From: Ifrita kowaldi
Taxonomy: Eukaryota > Chordata > Aves > Passeriformes > Cinclosomatidae
Length of the DNA: 64,000 nt
Assembly: GCA_013398055.1 (NCBI GenBank)
Contig: VZRS01007416.1
Coordinates: 196,816-260,815, forward strand
Direction of reading: 5' to 3'
Every line of letters begins with the position of its first letter. Position 1 is the first letter of the stretch. Below the pieces are notes generated by a model, which saw only the letters and a program-made list of their open reading frames with translations, did no database searches and was not told the DNA's origin. Shown piece by piece: positions 1-29,900 of this stretch. A program made the translations under genes and the position numbers.

Positions 1-126
1 TTTTTTTTACACCTGAGGAGTTACTGAGCTCCTCTCTAAGATGGACTCCATTAAGACCCAAATACTTGGATGCTTAAAGAAACAAGTAGCTCTATCCACT
101 CTTTGTTCTGACTCCAGCTGATTGCT

Positions 127-168
127 GGGTTTTTTGGGTTTGGTTTTGTTGGTTTGTTTTTTTTTTTT
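127..168. repeat. T/G-rich simple sequence
   Basis: Runs of T broken by GG/GGG, ending in an uninterrupted T run at about 157-168. Low complexity, in intron 1. Confidence 0.8.
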
Positions 169-2016
169 AAATCATGCTTGAACAAGGGCAGTGAGCCTTT
201 TCATGTTTGCCTGCTTGTAGATTGTTTCAGCTGCAGCTGTAAAAGCTTAAGCACCCCTATATTACTGGATTATTCACTGCCCCCTATAAGCTGTGTAACT
301 GTACTTCTCACAGAAGTTTCAAAGAACCAGCAGGTTTTTAGATCACCTGAAAGAGCTTGCCAAGCTTTTCTTGGGGAGAAGGGCTGAAGCTGAAGGTGGT
401 AGAGTGCTAGTCAAGCAAGGCACCAGCTCCTTTACCTTCGTTAGAAATCATTTTTTGTCTCAAGCAGTAATCAAGAAGCATGTGTTTTGTGCAGGTCTGT
501 GTTTGGACTTGTCTGCCATAGCTCTAGCAGAAGTCAAAGTTGTTTCCTTCAGAGACTGAAGGAGAGAGATGCTTCATGGTGGCTCTTTGTGAATTGCCCT
601 GTGGCAAATTCCTGTGATGCTGGAATGCAAGGATTGTGCTGGATTAAGTACTGTGGCTTTCACTTTTTTAAGAAGGGAAACAGGAATTTAGGTGCAGGGA
701 AGAGAATGTCAAGAATGCTGACAGTCTGTAGTTCTCTGTCCTTTTCCTGGATCAGTGGAGGCAAATAGCTTGGCTTGGCTCCACTTGTTAAAAACTGTTC
801 CCATTGCACAGTTCCGTAGAGGCATGCAAAGCTTGCCTTTGCTGAACGGGCCAAGGGGAGACTTCTGTGCCTGTGAAATGTGTGACTATGGCTGCAGAGT
901 GTTGCACGCAGAGCTTTCTCAGAACAGTAAAAACCCTTGTCTAGATGTGACTGACAGGTTCTTTCAGAAAAGTCATGATCTTTCTTCTTTTTCATGCAGT
1001 TTCACTTTTGGTTTCGGTTTCTACTTCTCTCAAAATAGATAATAAAAATTTCCTGTGGTAGCTGCTCATCAGGACAGGTCTTGGATCCAACAATAGTTCC
1101 TGTGTCCAGATCACTTAGAAATCCAGTTCGTGGTTTGAGGTGTTCGTGCAGAGAACAAGCAAGGCAATGCCTTTGAAACCTTATCTTAATCTTGTTAAAG
1201 ATTTGACTCTGGTGCCATGAAGTGCTGTTTCATCTTAAAGTTCTTCTCAGGGGTCTTATTAGGTGCAAATCTCATCACACAAAACTTGGCAGGGTGTAGG
1301 GATGTAATAGGCCCGACACAGAATGGAGCAGAAGGTTGTCTTTTAAGTGATGTTTATGTGCACTAAGTCATGATTTGTTTGCCCTTAGATGCTTGTTTGC
1401 CCCATTATGACAAGATCTAAATCTTTGCACGATTTCATGTAGAATTAACCACAATAAAAGTGAATAAAAATCCTACTGAATAAAGAGGCTTTAGGCAAAT
1501 CATCTGCTCTATGAAGTGTAAGCAGGACTAAGCACAGATTGAATCTGCAAAAGTGTACTGCTGCTTTGTATACCATTCTTGCTGCTCAAACTGCCATAAA
1601 TTGAAAGCAGATTTCTGTTGCGTAAACCAGCCAGCTAGTGTGCCAAACTGAGAATGAAAGTGTTGGAACTTAGCCCCCAGAATCGACCAGCCAGAGGTAC
1701 CACCTCTTATTTATCGTCAGTTGATAGGCTGCTCCTCCTCACCAGAGGATGTGGAAGACTGGGAGGGGGGAGGAGGAGTTAATGCCTTGAAGGGAACATA
1801 CGTTTGCTCTCAGGAATTGGTTTCTTCTGCTCTTCATCACTTTTTCAGCTTGAGCCGGAGCTCACGCGTCGAGACTGCCTGAATAGTGTGTAGCTTGCTT
1901 TCCTCCTAGCTCGACTTGCACAATGTCTGGCTCTAATCCGTGTATTGGGGATGACACTGAGCAGACTTCTCTCTTCACTAGCTCATTTTTATTATTTGTT
2001 GAAGTGGCGTAACTTT

Positions 2017-3152
2017 CATAGAATCATGTAGGTTGGAAAAGACCATTAGAATAATTGAGTGCAACCATTAACCCGGCACTGCCAAGTCCACCACTAAACC
2101 ACCTCTGCGAGTGCCACATCTACACATCTTTTAAATACTGCTGGGGATGGTGACTCAATCAGTTTCCTGGGCATCCTGTTCCAGGGCTTGGCAGCCTTTT
2201 CCATGAAGAAATTTTTCCTAATAGCCAATCTAAACCTCCACTGGCACAAGTGGAGGCAATTTCCTCTTGGCCTGTTGCTTCTTGGGAGAATAAACCAACC
2301 CCCTCCTGGCTACAGCCTCCTTTCAGGGAGTTGCAGAGAGCCAAAAGGTCTCCCCTGAGCATCCTTTTCCCCAGGCTAAACTCCCCCAGCTCCCTCAGCT
2401 GCTGCTTTTCTGACTCGTTCTCTAGACCCTTCACCAGCTCCATTTCCCTTCCCTGGACATGCTCCAGCACCTCAATGTCCTTTTTGTAGTGAGGGGCCCA
2501 GAATTTGTCACGGGACTCAAGGTGTGGCCTCACCAGGGCTGAGTACAGGGGGACAATCCCTGCCCTGGTCCTGCTGTACACATTATTGCTGACACAGGCC
2601 AGGATGCCATTGGCCTTCGTGGCCAGCTGGGCACACTCTGGCTTGTGTGCAGCCACTGTTGACCAGCACCCCCAGGTCCTTTTCTGCTGGGCAGCTTTCC
2701 AGCCCCTCTGCCCCCTGCCTGGGGTTTTTGTGACCCAAGGGCAGGACCCAGCACTTTGCCTTATTGAACCTTGTATTGTTGGTCTCAGCCCATCAATCCA
2801 GCCTGTCCAGATCCCTCTGCCGAGCCTTCGTGCCCTCCAGCAGATCAGCACTCCTGCCCAATTTAGTACTATTTGCAAACTGACTGAGGGTGCACTCGAT
2901 CCTCTTGTCCAGATCATTGATAAAGATATTAAACAGGACTGTCCCCAGTACTTAGACCTAGAGAACCCCACTGGTGGCCAGATGCCAGCTGGATGTAACT
3001 ATTCACCACCACTTTCTTGGTCCAACCCTCCAACTGTTTCTTACCCAGCACACAGTGGACCTGTTCAAGCCACAAGCAGCCTGTTTCTCCAAGAGAATGC
3101 TGTAGGAAGCACTGTCAAAGGCTTTACTAAAGTTTAGGTAGACAACGTCATA
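2017..3152 (-). mobile_element. CR1 LINE, 5'-truncated, antisense in intron 1
   Basis: A chicken-repeat-1 non-LTR retrotransposon, with its 3' end at the low coordinate. CATAGAAT at 2017-2024 is the reverse complement of the terminal CR1 octamer; the next bases match the familiar avian CR1 3' region. On the minus strand about 2300-2580 reads as the end of ORF2 (LVRPHLES, FWAPHYKKDIEVLEHVQ, a LRELGEFSLGKR block). The upstream half of the same open stretch does not look like CR1 protein, so at least one frameshift is present. It ends at the commonly seen KAFTKV-type region near 3150, far short of the full 4.5 kb element. Confidence 0.92.
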
Positions 3153-3260
3153 AACTGTAATAACTTTGTCTGCCTGGCAGTCTCGTGTGTATAGTTCATG
3201 TCTACTGCTGTGGAATTTGACTGTAAAATGTTTCTAATGATGCTGTGTCTTCCCTTGCAG

Positions 3261-21183
<17,923 letters not shown>

Positions 21184-21486
21184 AAAGTACCTGTAAAACA
21201 TTCCACGCACAGCCCATGCCACCTCTCCACCATCTCCCCTGTGTGCATACTTCATCTTTGCAAGAGCAGAACTGTGCCTGGGCAGGAGTGAGCTGAAACT
21301 AAAGGAAACATGAAGAAACATGGACTGGAGAAGAAAGCAAGGGGGAGGTTGGGGTGGGGGGAATGTCCGACCATCAGTCCAGGGGGATGAGAGTTTGAGT
21401 AGTTTTATGTGCCTTTATGTTTTTGTAAAAGGAAACCGAAGATTTTATATGTGGATTTTTACAAATAAAGATGGATTATAAGAGGA
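21184..21486 (+). other. ATP1A1: ATP1A1 3' untranslated region
   Basis: About 300 bases from the stop codon to the inferred cleavage site, 15-20 bases after AATAAA. It contains a G-rich tract (21341-21386) and then a T-rich stretch. The length fits the short alpha-1 3' UTR of other vertebrates; the exact cleavage base is inferred. Confidence 0.75.
21464..21469 (+). terminator. ATP1A1 polyadenylation signal AATAAA
   Basis: Canonical AATAAA hexamer about 280 bases after the stop codon, followed by T/G-containing sequence. It is the first such hexamer after the stop and is the likely main poly(A) signal. Confidence 0.8.
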
Positions 21487-24099
21487 TGCCCCCACATGGT
21501 CTTAGGTGGATGTTTTCCTCAAGGCAAAAACTGATTCAGGGCAGCCTCCCCACCCCGGCTTAGGGGTGTGGTGGTGAGTGCAAGGGTTAGTCCCTGGCTT
21601 CCTGTTTTTGTAATAGGGAAGCAGAGCTGCTTGACCCACAGACAACAGCGTGTGTAAAAGCCCTGGTGCGCCTTACTCTAGCTCAGTGCTTGATGTGACA
21701 GACTGCTGGCCAGTACTTTCATCTCACAGCCTACAGCTCAGGAAGCTTCCTGGCCTCTGACTGTGCATCTTGGCTTCTCTGTGCAAATGTAGCATTGAGT
21801 GGAGAGAAGAGCTGGCCTGCCTTAAGGGGCTGTTTGCTGGGTTCAGAATGGGAACAGGCTTCCACTGAATGGCACTTGGACCCAAGCAGCCTTGTTCTCA
21901 AAATTGACACTGATTTTCCTGCTTGCTTAGCCAAGCAAGGGATAGTGTTTCCTAGTGTCCTCTGTGCATGGCACTTGCCCCATCCTGATATTGGCTCGTG
22001 CCTCCTGTGGAATGAAGGCAGTGGCTGATCGTGGATTCTGCATCCACCACTTTTGAGAAGGGCATTGCTGTTGTCCCGGGGTCCAAGCTGTCTCTGTGAG
22101 CTGAAGTGAGTCATGCTGCTTCCCTCTGAGCATCTAACCTTCTTCTGTATGCTTTGATTTACTGTTAATGCCTGTATGGCTCACTTGTGAGAACTCTGTG
22201 AGAGAGCTGGCCTTTTGCATGTGGGCAGTCACCATGAAGTCTTAACTATTCATTGCTCCTAGTGCTGTTATGCTAAAGCTAGCTGGAGATGCTTCAAGCC
22301 CTGTTCCTGAACTACTGCTCTGTGCCCCTCGTAGCTACGTGTCTACCTCTGCAAAAGGTACAGCACTGAAAGGCTCTGCAATTAAAACTCCATGTTGTCA
22401 TCCCTCCTTCCTCATAACTTTTTGGTTTTTTAAGGTGGTGTTTTAAAGCTGGGTTGCTTACCTCATGTACTGACTGAACAATATAAACTCAGAGAGCACT
22501 AGGGAGGGAAAAAATGAGAGGTGGAGGGTAGCAACTGTTTCAATTTTTCTTGGACACTCTACTGTGCAACCCCCAGTTGGAGATGATTAAAAATAATAAA
22601 GTCTTCCAATTGTTGGAGTCTGCCCCTGCTAACAGTTGAATTGATGCAACTGGGCGTGAGGTGATCCCAGTTGGCAAGGGGAGATCATGAGTTGCACTAA
22701 GGGAGGAAGAAAAAAAAGTGGGATGAATGTTATGGGATGTGATGATGACTGAGAAGTGATGCAGGAATGACACTCAGTCCACCCAGGCGTGACACTTCCT
22801 TGACTTGGGTGTTACACTTCCTTAAACATTTTGGTCAGTGCCTGAGACCCACTGCAATGAAGTTGCAAAATCAGTGTTGGTTGTCTGATGCAGGCAAAAA
22901 AAACCAAAAGTCCTGTTACTCTTCCTTCTCCCTGACATTTCAGCTTTAAACAGCCTTAGCAGTGGGCTCCTCACGAAGACTAAAAGGTGTAGGTGAGGAG
23001 GGAGCCCTGAAGGTCCAGCTGCCTGCTCAGAACATTGAGGCCAGAGCTCAACCCCTGCCTTGTGGGTTCCCAGGGCTGCTTGCTGGGCTGTCCTTGTGCT
23101 GCTCTGTAGCTGAGACTCCTTTCCAGCCAGGTCCCATCTGCATCTTGCAGGAATGCTTTTTGGCTACAGTTGCTGCTCAGGAGTTAGACCTCACCTGGAC
23201 CTCTCACACCAGTCCAGGAGCATTTCTTGCACTTCATGCTGTGACTCACCAGTTTAGATGCCATCTTCCAAAAGAAAATACTCTGAAGCCAAGTCTGGCC
23301 AAGCACTGACTAATGTTAAAGGAAAGCTTCACCTCACTGTGCCTGTGACATCCTTGCCTGGGTAAGGGACTGAGGGAGCTGTGACTGGGGCAAATGGGGC
23401 TCCAATGCTTGGGGAAGGGAGCAAGTAACCAGGGGCAGGATGGGAGAGAAGGCAATGGAGGATATTTTATATTGGCCCCAGGTACTGGTCAATATTCCCA
23501 AGCAAAGTAATAGTGGTAATTAGGGACAGCATTTACAGCAGCTTCCCTTTAGCACAGTGAGCTTTTGTCACATGGCTGAGCTCACCCTGACTTTTTTCCC
23601 ACCCTCAAGGGGCAGGATGTGCTTATGATGGCAACACCATCCCCTTTAGCCAGATGTGTCATGGAAGATCTTGCATGAGATGCCCACGATGCAGCAAAGG
23701 AACCTGAAATAGCATCAAGTGCCTGAGTGGATGGACACCAGACATCTGTGCCAGACTGATGCATATCCTTTGCTGGAGGTGGGGGCCTGAGGCGGAAGCA
23801 TGAGGGCAGGGCACAGGGCCAGCTGGGAATGGTACCCAGTAGGATGTGGGAGCCTCAGCAGACGTCTACAGAGCAATTACCTCGCTCAGTGCTAGGCTCT
23901 TGCAGAGGTGTTTTTCCCCCAGTAATCCTTCGTTTTCACAAATCTGCCAATTAGCAAGAAGAAAGGCACTAGTCCCTCCTGGGGACCTGCTCCTCAGCAC
24001 CATTCCTCAAGGGATAAAGCACTTTTCTGCCAGACTTGACAGCAGGCAGCTCTGAGCCCCTCCACAGTGCTTGCTTGCCCCTGACTCCACGGCCTTGAA
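21487..24099. other. Intergenic sequence just downstream of ATP1A1
   Basis: No coding exon recognised on either strand. A second AATAAA at 22595-22600 (+) could serve a longer ATP1A1 transcript. A pair of related TRACACTTCCTT-type words sits near 22790-22822. Confidence 0.6.
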
Positions 24100-24250
24100 A
24101 ACAGGAGGAGGGTAAAACATCCCCCTCCAACCTATTAGGCCTCTGAACCAGCTGATTAGCCAAAGTAGAAAGCAGATTAACCCCAATTAGGTGAAAATGT
24201 ATAAACAATTATATTCAGTAAAGCACTGTGGATAGGCTTCCCAGGAGTCT
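24100..24250. promoter_or_regulatory. Possible regulatory element rich in homeodomain-type motifs
   Basis: A short A/T-motif-rich island in ordinary intergenic sequence with CTGATTAGCC, CAGATTAACCCC, CAATTAGG and ATAAACAATTATATT. Clusters like this are common in conserved non-coding elements. Inference only; conservation cannot be seen from one sequence. Confidence 0.3.
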
Positions 24251-25199
24251 GGCTTTGAACATACATCCCAGGGACCTTCCATAGCTTACACTCACAGCTT
24301 CTTACTCCATCAGCTCCTAAATTGTACCAGTGCTTGGAGCCCCCTCTGTGCTCTCCCACAGCTCACTGCTGCAGGCTTGCTCAGATCCTGCCTGCACTTG
24401 CTTCAGATGTTGCTGTGTTCCTCTATCTCTCCTCTCCTCCAGCCTCTGCAGCCTTCCTTCTCTTTCCCCATCACTCCACGTGTCATCCCAAGGGCCTCTG
24501 GGCTCCTGGGCTTTGCTGATGAAAAGTATGACAGAAGGTCTGTATCTATGGAAAGTTTTACTCCCTATATGGAAGAATAGAAAGCCCTCTCATCGCACTC
24601 ATCTTTGCTCCCATGAGATCATCTATCTCCCTGCTTCTTTCATCTGGCTTTCCAAGTACAGTAACATCTTCACTTATGTGAACCTTTAAGCCCTCTGACT
24701 CTTCAGAGGGCTGGAAAGCTCTGCCCCGCTCTGATAACAGCAGCATTTATGTGCTTCCTTTCACTTTAGGAGGCCCCACATTTTCCTGCACAGTACACAA
24801 AACTTTCCCTCTGCCTCTGGGAGGCTTCTGCTGCTGTCCGGCAAGCAGCCAGTCCAAACAGCCCAGAGGGGAGATCTGATCAGGAAGGAGATACTGAAAG
24901 CTCCCCACTGAAATGCCACCAGAACTTTCCAACTATAGCTGGAAAACAGCTGTGCTTCCTAAGCATGGCTGGGAAGGTTGGTGTCACCTCCCAGGGGTTT
25001 GCCTAGCCAGCACCCCCATGTCCTGTGTGCTTGCTTAACTGGATGCCTGATGAGCTGAAATAAGCCAGAAAGTCAGGGATGGTTAGAAAACCATCAGCCA
25101 TGAGGAATGGGAAACCTCTCCAAAGGCAGAGCAGCTCAGCTTCTCCCTTTACCATGGCAGAGGACATTAAACAGCCAGCAGAAGAAAACCCCACAGCCT

Positions 25200-25420
25200 T
25201 TTTTTAAATGTTAAAGAGTAAAAAAAAAAGGGATTCTTGACAGCGTGTCACATTCATGGACTGGGACCCACAGCTGACAGGAATCAGGGCTAAAAATAGG
25301 CATCAGTGCTAATGGGCTCAGAGCAGCCTTCAGCAAACAAGTCTCAAGGTGAATTATGAAATGTAACACGCGTTCTGTCCCTAAGAAGTGTGGTTTCTAT
25401 CGCGGTTTATTTACTTTGGT
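25200..25420. promoter_or_regulatory. Possible regulatory element with a MEF2-type site
   Basis: CTAAAAATAG at 25290-25299 fits the MEF2 consensus YTAWWWWTAR exactly. The surrounding stretch is non-repetitive and motif-dense, with TGTGGTTT (RUNX-like) near 25388. It lies about 4 kb downstream of ATP1A1, a heart- and muscle-expressed gene. Function is inferred. Confidence 0.3.
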
Positions 25421-26554
25421 CTTCATACCTGCTGGACATAGGATATGAGTGTCGGTTTCACAACAAAACAGAGCTGGGCCTGATGGGGGAACAGCCAAGA
25501 AGTCAACAGGAGCACTGTTGTGGAGGATGCAGCTCCACACAACTCAGCAGCAGCGCTGGCCAAAGGAGTTCTGGTGGTCACCCTTGCCCAGACAAACTGG
25601 CCCAGCTCGGTTGTGACACACCTCGGTGGCTTGGCTTTCACACAACCTCCTGAAACCCTTCATTCATATAGCACCTGCCAGTCTATCCACACATACCTTT
25701 GGTGATAGCTATTCTGCAGTGACAATCTGATTGTTTTCATCCAACCAATGCCCTCCTGCATTACCCATCCCTATAAACCTGGTCTGGCTGAGGCACGGTG
25801 ACAGGGCTCCTTTCTGTTGAATGAACATTGTGTGCTCATGACAGCTTCGTCCCATGTGGGGGAGAATGAGCAGCACCTGATCCAGAGAGAAAACAGAGCA
25901 GCACAGGAATGAAGCTTGGCTATACAAGAACTATTGTCTCAAAAACTCACAAAGTATTTTGAACCAACAAGTTTATACTTACCTGCCCTGTGTATGGCAT
26001 GGCTGGGGTGTGTTTGATCTGATGGCAGGAGCCCTGCTGTGAGGTTAACCACATCACCAAGCTACTACCTGAAATGGCTGAGAATAGTCTTCCCACAGCT
26101 CCGTGCTGCCTCAGAGGGCAAAGCTGGGCCCACGGGCAGAGGAGAAGGGAAAGGGAGTGCTCAGCAGACAGCTGGGGTTTTGCTTTCCAGTTAGGGTATT
26201 TTCTGCTGTTGTTTTCAGTTGTATCTACAGCTAATCATCCAGGGACTTTTTTCTGTTCCTTTTTAATGTTTTTTTTTTCCTTTTACAAAATACTTTCTAA
26301 AAGCAAACCTGTGCAACAGCCAGTCTGAAATGTGGTTGTCCCCAGCCTATCCTTATCACACGTGTTTGGCTGCATGCTCTTACTTCTCTGCTCTTCCAGG
26401 GTTTTTTTAGGAGGCAATTAATCCCCAGAGAGATTAAAATAGAAATGAAGGGAGTTCTTCCTTGGAGCGAACATTTCCGAGTGACCTTCTTTCTCCTCCA
26501 CAGTGAAAATTGACCATCTTGGACGAATAACTCCCAGAGCAACAGATACCACTT

Positions 26555-26576
26555 GAAGGCTTCCGGCAAAGCCTTC
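26555..26576. repeat. Perfect 8-base inverted repeat (hairpin)
   Basis: Arms GAAGGCTT (26555-26562) and AAGCCTTC (26569-26576) are exact reverse complements around a 6-base spacer CCGGCA. No coding context. Confidence 0.85.
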
Positions 26577-26999
26577 TAATTATCGTGGGCCAGGGGTCAG
26601 GAACAGCTCAGCTGCACTGCTGGCAGTCAGTGCAAGCTACTGGGAACAGTGTGATCACCTGGAAATAATGAAGGTATGATGGGAAAGAAAACCTAATACT
26701 GGGATGACCACCCTCAGGATCTGTTGGGGAAGGTCTATTTTGGTCACAGACAGAGCAGTCAGGGCAGAGTCCTAGTCCTCACCACCTCCTCTGACAGCAG
26801 TCAGATGGCTACAGTTTGCCCGAGCCTTCCTCTTTTTCATTCTGGATTTCAGTATGTTTTTGTAATCAGCTGCCTGAACTCATCCACTCTTTAAACCCCC
26901 ACGGGTCATTACTGGAATCAAGGACCTTGCACTGGTGTCAGCAGGGTCCCTTTTCATGCCATGTGTGAAATCTCCAAATTACTACCAAATTTGGAAGAC

Positions 27000-29900
27000 G
27001 CACCTAGAACCTCTTCCTCCTCTCCGTGCTTTATCCTTGAGTTACCCTCACATGAACCTCTCCACTCAGTGCTGCATGCACGTGGTTGCTGGATTCTCAG
27101 GCAACATCCATGAGCCCCCTCCCCAGAACACACACATGGGGTATGTAACAACCATGTCAGCACTTTTCTGTTCGTATTGCCCTTAAGGATTGTCCTGTCT
27201 TCACTCCTATCAGTGGAATATTAACACCTGAACACTCAGGTAAGATCTAGCTGTTTAAATACATGCCCACAGATGTCCTACAGCTACAGCTGTATAAATA
27301 CTGTCCCATAAATACTCTTTTGCCTGACCACCTTTCAGGCTTGAATGGGCTTGTCCTGCTGTGCAGGAAGAGCTCAGCAATGCTATTGCTCCCAGGGTGT
27401 CACTGGGGCTTGAGCCCTAGCAGCTCAGCATCCCAGCTGTGCCCTAAGGGAGATCAGGGAGCTGGCTCTGGATGCCCTCCAGCAGCAGTCTGGGAAGGGT
27501 GCAGCAGTGCCCAGGGACAGGGCTTGCATTGTATGTCCAACAACTTAGGGAGAGACATGTATTTTACCCAGGGTTTCACAGAAATTAACTGAATTGCCAG
27601 CAGATCTGAGCAGCAGTTTAGGACATGCCTTGTTGGGCCATAAGTATGTGATGGTTCACAAGGGGTGGGGGAAACAAAGCCTCCCAAGCCAGTCTTGAGA
27701 AAGAAACCCTGCTACAGTTAAACTTGAGGAAGGAAGGAGTAAAGAAAATCCTTTTCTTTCACAGCTTTGTGCCTATCAAGCCTTGAGCAGGAAAAGGGAG
27801 GTCAATCCCTCTTTGAATTTCGGGCTAACATCTGTGATTCCACCCTAACAAGGCTTGTCCCATCTTACTGAGGAACAAAAGTGTCTTCAGATGCCATGTG
27901 TGTGTTACTGTTAGACAAACAGCTCTTCACACATCTCTGGGATGAGCTTCTGCACCCCCTGAGTGTGGTGGTGGCACAGGTCTCCAGTCCCTCCAGCAGA
28001 GGTGAGGGGTAGGTTTGATGGAAGGGGTTGTGGCACGGGCAGGAGGAGAAAAGCCCTTGAGCTCCTGTGTGGTGTGTCCCACCTCAGTCCATTGGCTCCC
28101 CTTGAAGTTGTTCCTCTTCCTGGTGCCTGTCCCTGACATCTCCAGTGTACCCTGGACAGTTGTGGTGTAGGCTGAGCCTGTTCAGCAACCCACAGCTCGT
28201 ATCCCCTTTCTTGCCAAAATAAGTGAGGAAGTGGATTTTTGCTTTGCTTCGCTGTAAAGCACTTGTGAGAAGATCGATTTTGCCATAAATGGCAATTTTT
28301 TTCTCTTCTGTGGGGAAAACTATGTCACCCGTGGCACAGGAGTACAGAGCTAGCCGAATTAGAGGTATTCCTCTGTACTTACATCACTCCCAGCTCCCCA
28401 GACCTCCCATCACCAGCCAAGGCCATGCATCAGGGAACACAGGTCAGGGGGTGAGAGGCAGGAGAAGAAGGGGTTCTTAGAAGAAGATCAAATCTCAAAA
28501 CATCATATTTGCACTCATTACAGGGCAGTAAAGAAGCTAGGCAAGCAGGGCAATCAGAGATAAGGGTGAGCAACACACTGTTCCCAGACCGATGTCCTGC
28601 CTGCTGGTAAAAGTGGGGGTGCAGTGCGATGCATTCTTGACATTTTGTTCTCCCAACTGATGCCAGCTCTGTTCTTATCAGATATCTCCACGGCCAATGA
28701 TTTTTCACAGTGGATAACACAACTGAGCTGCATAGGGAATAATCATAAACCTCTGTCCAGGCAGCTGAGCAGAATGTTCCCTTCCTGGCCTTCAAATATT
28801 TGTGGCTTTACCTTTTCCACTCTTCCTCACTTAATCTCTTTCCTGCCCTGCACATTCAAGGCTCTGACCCGCCCTGAGTTACACGAAGGTGATGAACTTC
28901 AGAGCAGATCTTTCCTTCACTCCTTGCATCCAGTCTGACCTCCTCTTCAGCAAGCAACACAGACTTGTCTTTATCTTGAACACACTCTTTGGTGGTTCCC
29001 TGCTGGTCAAACAAACCTTAAATTGTAGGGACAGTATGGCCAGCATGCAGACTCAGAGCTGGGGCAGGAGGGCACAGCCAGAGCAAGGCTGCCATCAGGG
29101 ACCAGCGTGGCAACAGGAGAGGCCATGTTTTGCTCCTGACTCCCCAACTCTCCACAGCAAGAGAATGCCTCCGTCCACCCTCTCTACTGAGGAAAGCTAA
29201 CTCCATGCTCAAGGATGCTCCCAGGTTGATAGTTTCCATGAGAAAAAATTCCAGAGTCTTAGCAGTGCTGGATGAGGTGGAGGTGCATCAGCTGCCCACC
29301 ACCATGTCAGGCTGAAGGTGGAGATTATCTTGCAGCCAACAGAGTGGCCTCTGACAAGAATCTGACCTTGAGCACACTGGCCTGACCTCTCTGCAGAAGT
29401 GGCACCTGAAGTTCCCTCTCGGGTGGATTTTGGCCGAGTCTCAAGGATGCCTTTGCTGCTATTCTTCCTTTTTGCTGAACTTCATGGAACTGGGCTTGGT
29501 GTCACTGCACTGTGCAAGAGAGACACCCTCCTTGTTCTGCTCTGTGTCCAGCTCTCTGCTAAAGCAATATTTAAGGAGCTCAGTTATGTGTGCCAAAGCC
29601 AGGGGAGCTGAGGATGCAATCCAACTGCTTCCCTTTAGATTCTGCAGGAGGATAAGCACTCACAGCCAGGTGATAACGGTGACAAAAGCACACCCTTGCC
29701 TAGGTTAACACGTGATGGTACTGTTAACTCAAGCAGGGTACTGCTCTGCATTCCACACATGCATACCACAGCTCCAGACTTTTCTCAGAGCTCCCTGGGA
29801 TGAGTCCTTACAGATTAGGCAACAAGGAGCATGTTAATTTTGGCTTCAATTTACCCTGGACTGCTCTACCCTTGGCTATGCGCCCCAGGGGCTCCCCTTT

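Larger units (their letters stand above)
1..3260 (+). other. ATP1A1: 3' part of ATP1A1 intron 1
   Basis: Exon 2 begins at 3261 and the family's first exon encodes only about four residues (MGKG). I found no such exon, no CpG island and no ATG in suitable context in these 3.26 kb, so the first exon and promoter lie upstream. Contents: a T/G-rich simple tract at 127-168, a small CpG-containing patch near 1851-1885, the CR1 element at 2017-3152, and otherwise unremarkable intron. Confidence 0.75.

Noticed and set aside
2159..2971. 270-codon open frame on the minus strand
   Set aside because: Part of it reads as CR1 ORF2 and the remainder is out of frame; it is a decayed LINE, not a host gene.
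1..3260. Search for ATP1A1 exon 1 (MGKG or an alternative start)
   Set aside because: No ATG followed by the expected codons and a donor site was found; exon 1 must be upstream.
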